NCBI GenBank assembly: GCA_900554985.1
Contig: USJQ01000067.1
Location: 1-6,351 of the forward strand
Reading direction: 5' to 3'
Source: an uncultured Collinsella sp.
GTDB lineage: Bacteria; Actinomycetota; Coriobacteriia; Coriobacteriales; Coriobacteriaceae
DNA: 6,351 nucleotides
The notes below the pieces were generated by a model. That model was given only the letters and a program-made list of their open reading frames with translations, did not search any database and was not told where the DNA came from. The number at the start of each line of letters is the position of its first letter. Positions within the stretch are counted from its first letter, which is position 1. Made by a program: the position numbers and the translations under genes. This document shows positions 5,771 to 6,351 of this stretch, one piece after another.

Positions 5771-6226
5771 ATCCGGGCGCATTTGAATTTCGGACATGTG
5801 TAGCGTGGTGCCGCGTGTCTCGCATTCGAGCAGGCAGATGCGTGACGGTCGGCCTAGGGTGCTGAGGTCGACACGATACGTCGCGCGGCTGTCCGTGTAC
5901 TCGACTTGCTCGGCGTCGAGGGTTGCTCCGATTGTCAAGAAAGCGCCTGGTTCGGCACCGACAATCTTGGAGTCCTTTATCTTGACCTTGAACTCTTGGT
6001 ACAGGGACGGGCTGTTGTAGTAAATGGTTGGGGGTCCAGCGGTGCGCTCATCGGTCGCTTCCCATTTGAAGGTGGGCTGGTCCGAGCTGGTTATCAGCAG
6101 TTCTGCTCCAAAGGCTATAGCATGGGTGATGACAACCAGCAATGCCCAGCCGACAAAGAGATAGAGAACCACATATGCAACGGGGTGTTTTGAGCGGATG
6201 TTTTGGAGCGCGTCGGGGGCATTCAT
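5750..6226 (-). CDS. Single-pass membrane protein of unknown function
   Basis: It has 158 residues, ATG at 6224-6226 to TAG at 5750-5752, with GGAGG (6233-6237) 6 nt before the start. A short basic N-terminus (R11, K13) is followed by one strong hydrophobic helix (about 16-39). That fits a signal anchor with the remaining ~115 residues outside the cell. The outer part has predicted beta character (FKVKIKDSKIVGA, FLTIGATLDAEQVEY, TYRVDLSTL) and two closely spaced cysteines (CLLEC) near the end that could form a disulfide. I do not recognise a family and see no catalytic motif. It has its own promoter and converges on the DUF4160 pair, so it is probably an independent gene. Its base composition is less GC-rich than dnaX. 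Confidence 0.78.
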   Translation of the reverse strand: MNAPDALQNIRSKHPVAYVVLYLFVGWALLVVITHAIAFGAELLITSSDQPTFKWEATDERTAGPPTIYYNSPSLYQEFKVKIKDSKIVGAEPGAFLTIGATLDAEQVEYTDSRATYRVDLSTLGRPSRICLLECETRGTTLHMSEIQMRPDKEPLKG

Positions 6227-6260
6227 GGGGCACCTCCAAATTGCTATCTATGACAATCAA

Positions 6261-6266
6261 ATTATA
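6261..6266 (-). promoter_or_regulatory. -10 box for the 158-aa membrane protein gene
   Basis: The minus strand reads GGGTATAATTTG, a perfect TATAAT. The transcription start would fall near 6254, giving a leader of about 28 nt with GGAGG inside it. No consensus -35 is visible 16-18 nt upstream. Confidence 0.55.
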
Positions 6267-6301
6267 CCCTGCCGACATGTGCTCCGCCTCGAGCAGCGGT
6301 T

Positions 6302-6338
6302 CGGCATTTAGCTATTTAGTGGCACACATGAAATGCCG
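6302..6338. repeat. Inverted repeat at the right edge
   Basis: CGGCATTT (6302-6309) and AAATGCCG (6331-6338) form a perfect 8-bp dyad around a 21-nt, A/T-richer interval. It lies upstream of the TATAAT box of the minus-strand gene and outside any gene I can see. It could be an operator, or a terminator for a gene beyond the window; no U-tract is visible. Nothing else supportable was found from 6270 to the end. Confidence 0.4.
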
Positions 6339-6351
6339 GATTCGGCTCTAC

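Overview
The window looks like chromosomal DNA from a high-GC Gram-positive anaerobe. Coriobacteriia (a Collinsella-like genome) is my best guess, from the GC-rich codon use of the DnaX gene, its very long Ala/Pro-rich tail, and the surrounding mix of small membrane proteins and lantibiotic-type ABC genes. The taxonomic call is inference; no rRNA or other marker is present.

Layout. (1) 3-1745, plus strand: the end of an ABC-export operon with stop/start overlaps. It holds the C-terminal part of a multispanning permease, a BcrA/lantibiotic-type ATPase broken by an internal deletion plus frameshift near 631, and a membrane-anchored or secreted ~219-aa protein. Visibly richer in A+T than dnaX, it reads like accessory DNA. 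(2) 1746-1850: a convergent intergenic gap with a 13-bp perfect GC-rich hairpin, probably a shared terminator. (3) 1851-2567, minus strand: a YcxB-like two-TM protein with an extremely lysine-rich tail. (4) 2568-2681: a short divergent control region. (5) 2682-5144, plus strand: dnaX, the clamp-loader tau/gamma subunit (820 aa), with an intact AAA+ core and two long disordered Ala/Pro segments. (6) 5199-5724, plus strand: two tiny genes overlapping by 8 nt, an unrecognised 86-aa protein and a DUF4160 protein, arranged like a toxin-antitoxin-type module. (7) 5750-6226, minus strand: a single-pass membrane protein of unknown function with a clear TATAAT box. (8) 6227-6351: its promoter region and an inverted repeat, with no gene.

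How the parts relate. Only dnaX is a recognisable housekeeping gene; it loads the sliding clamp and organises the replisome. The other genes are probably accessory. The ABC operon would export or expel a peptide or similar substrate, but its ATPase looks dead as read here. The most interesting points are: the 86-aa protein and its DUF4160 neighbour share the pattern DLxxxxxFVxxNxxLI with identical spacing; four Pro-Trp motifs sit in the disordered segments of DnaX; and a GGGTATA(C/A)T promoter-like box recurs, including an 11-nt inverted pair flanking dnaX. I found no RNA gene, CRISPR array, insertion sequence or phage attachment site.
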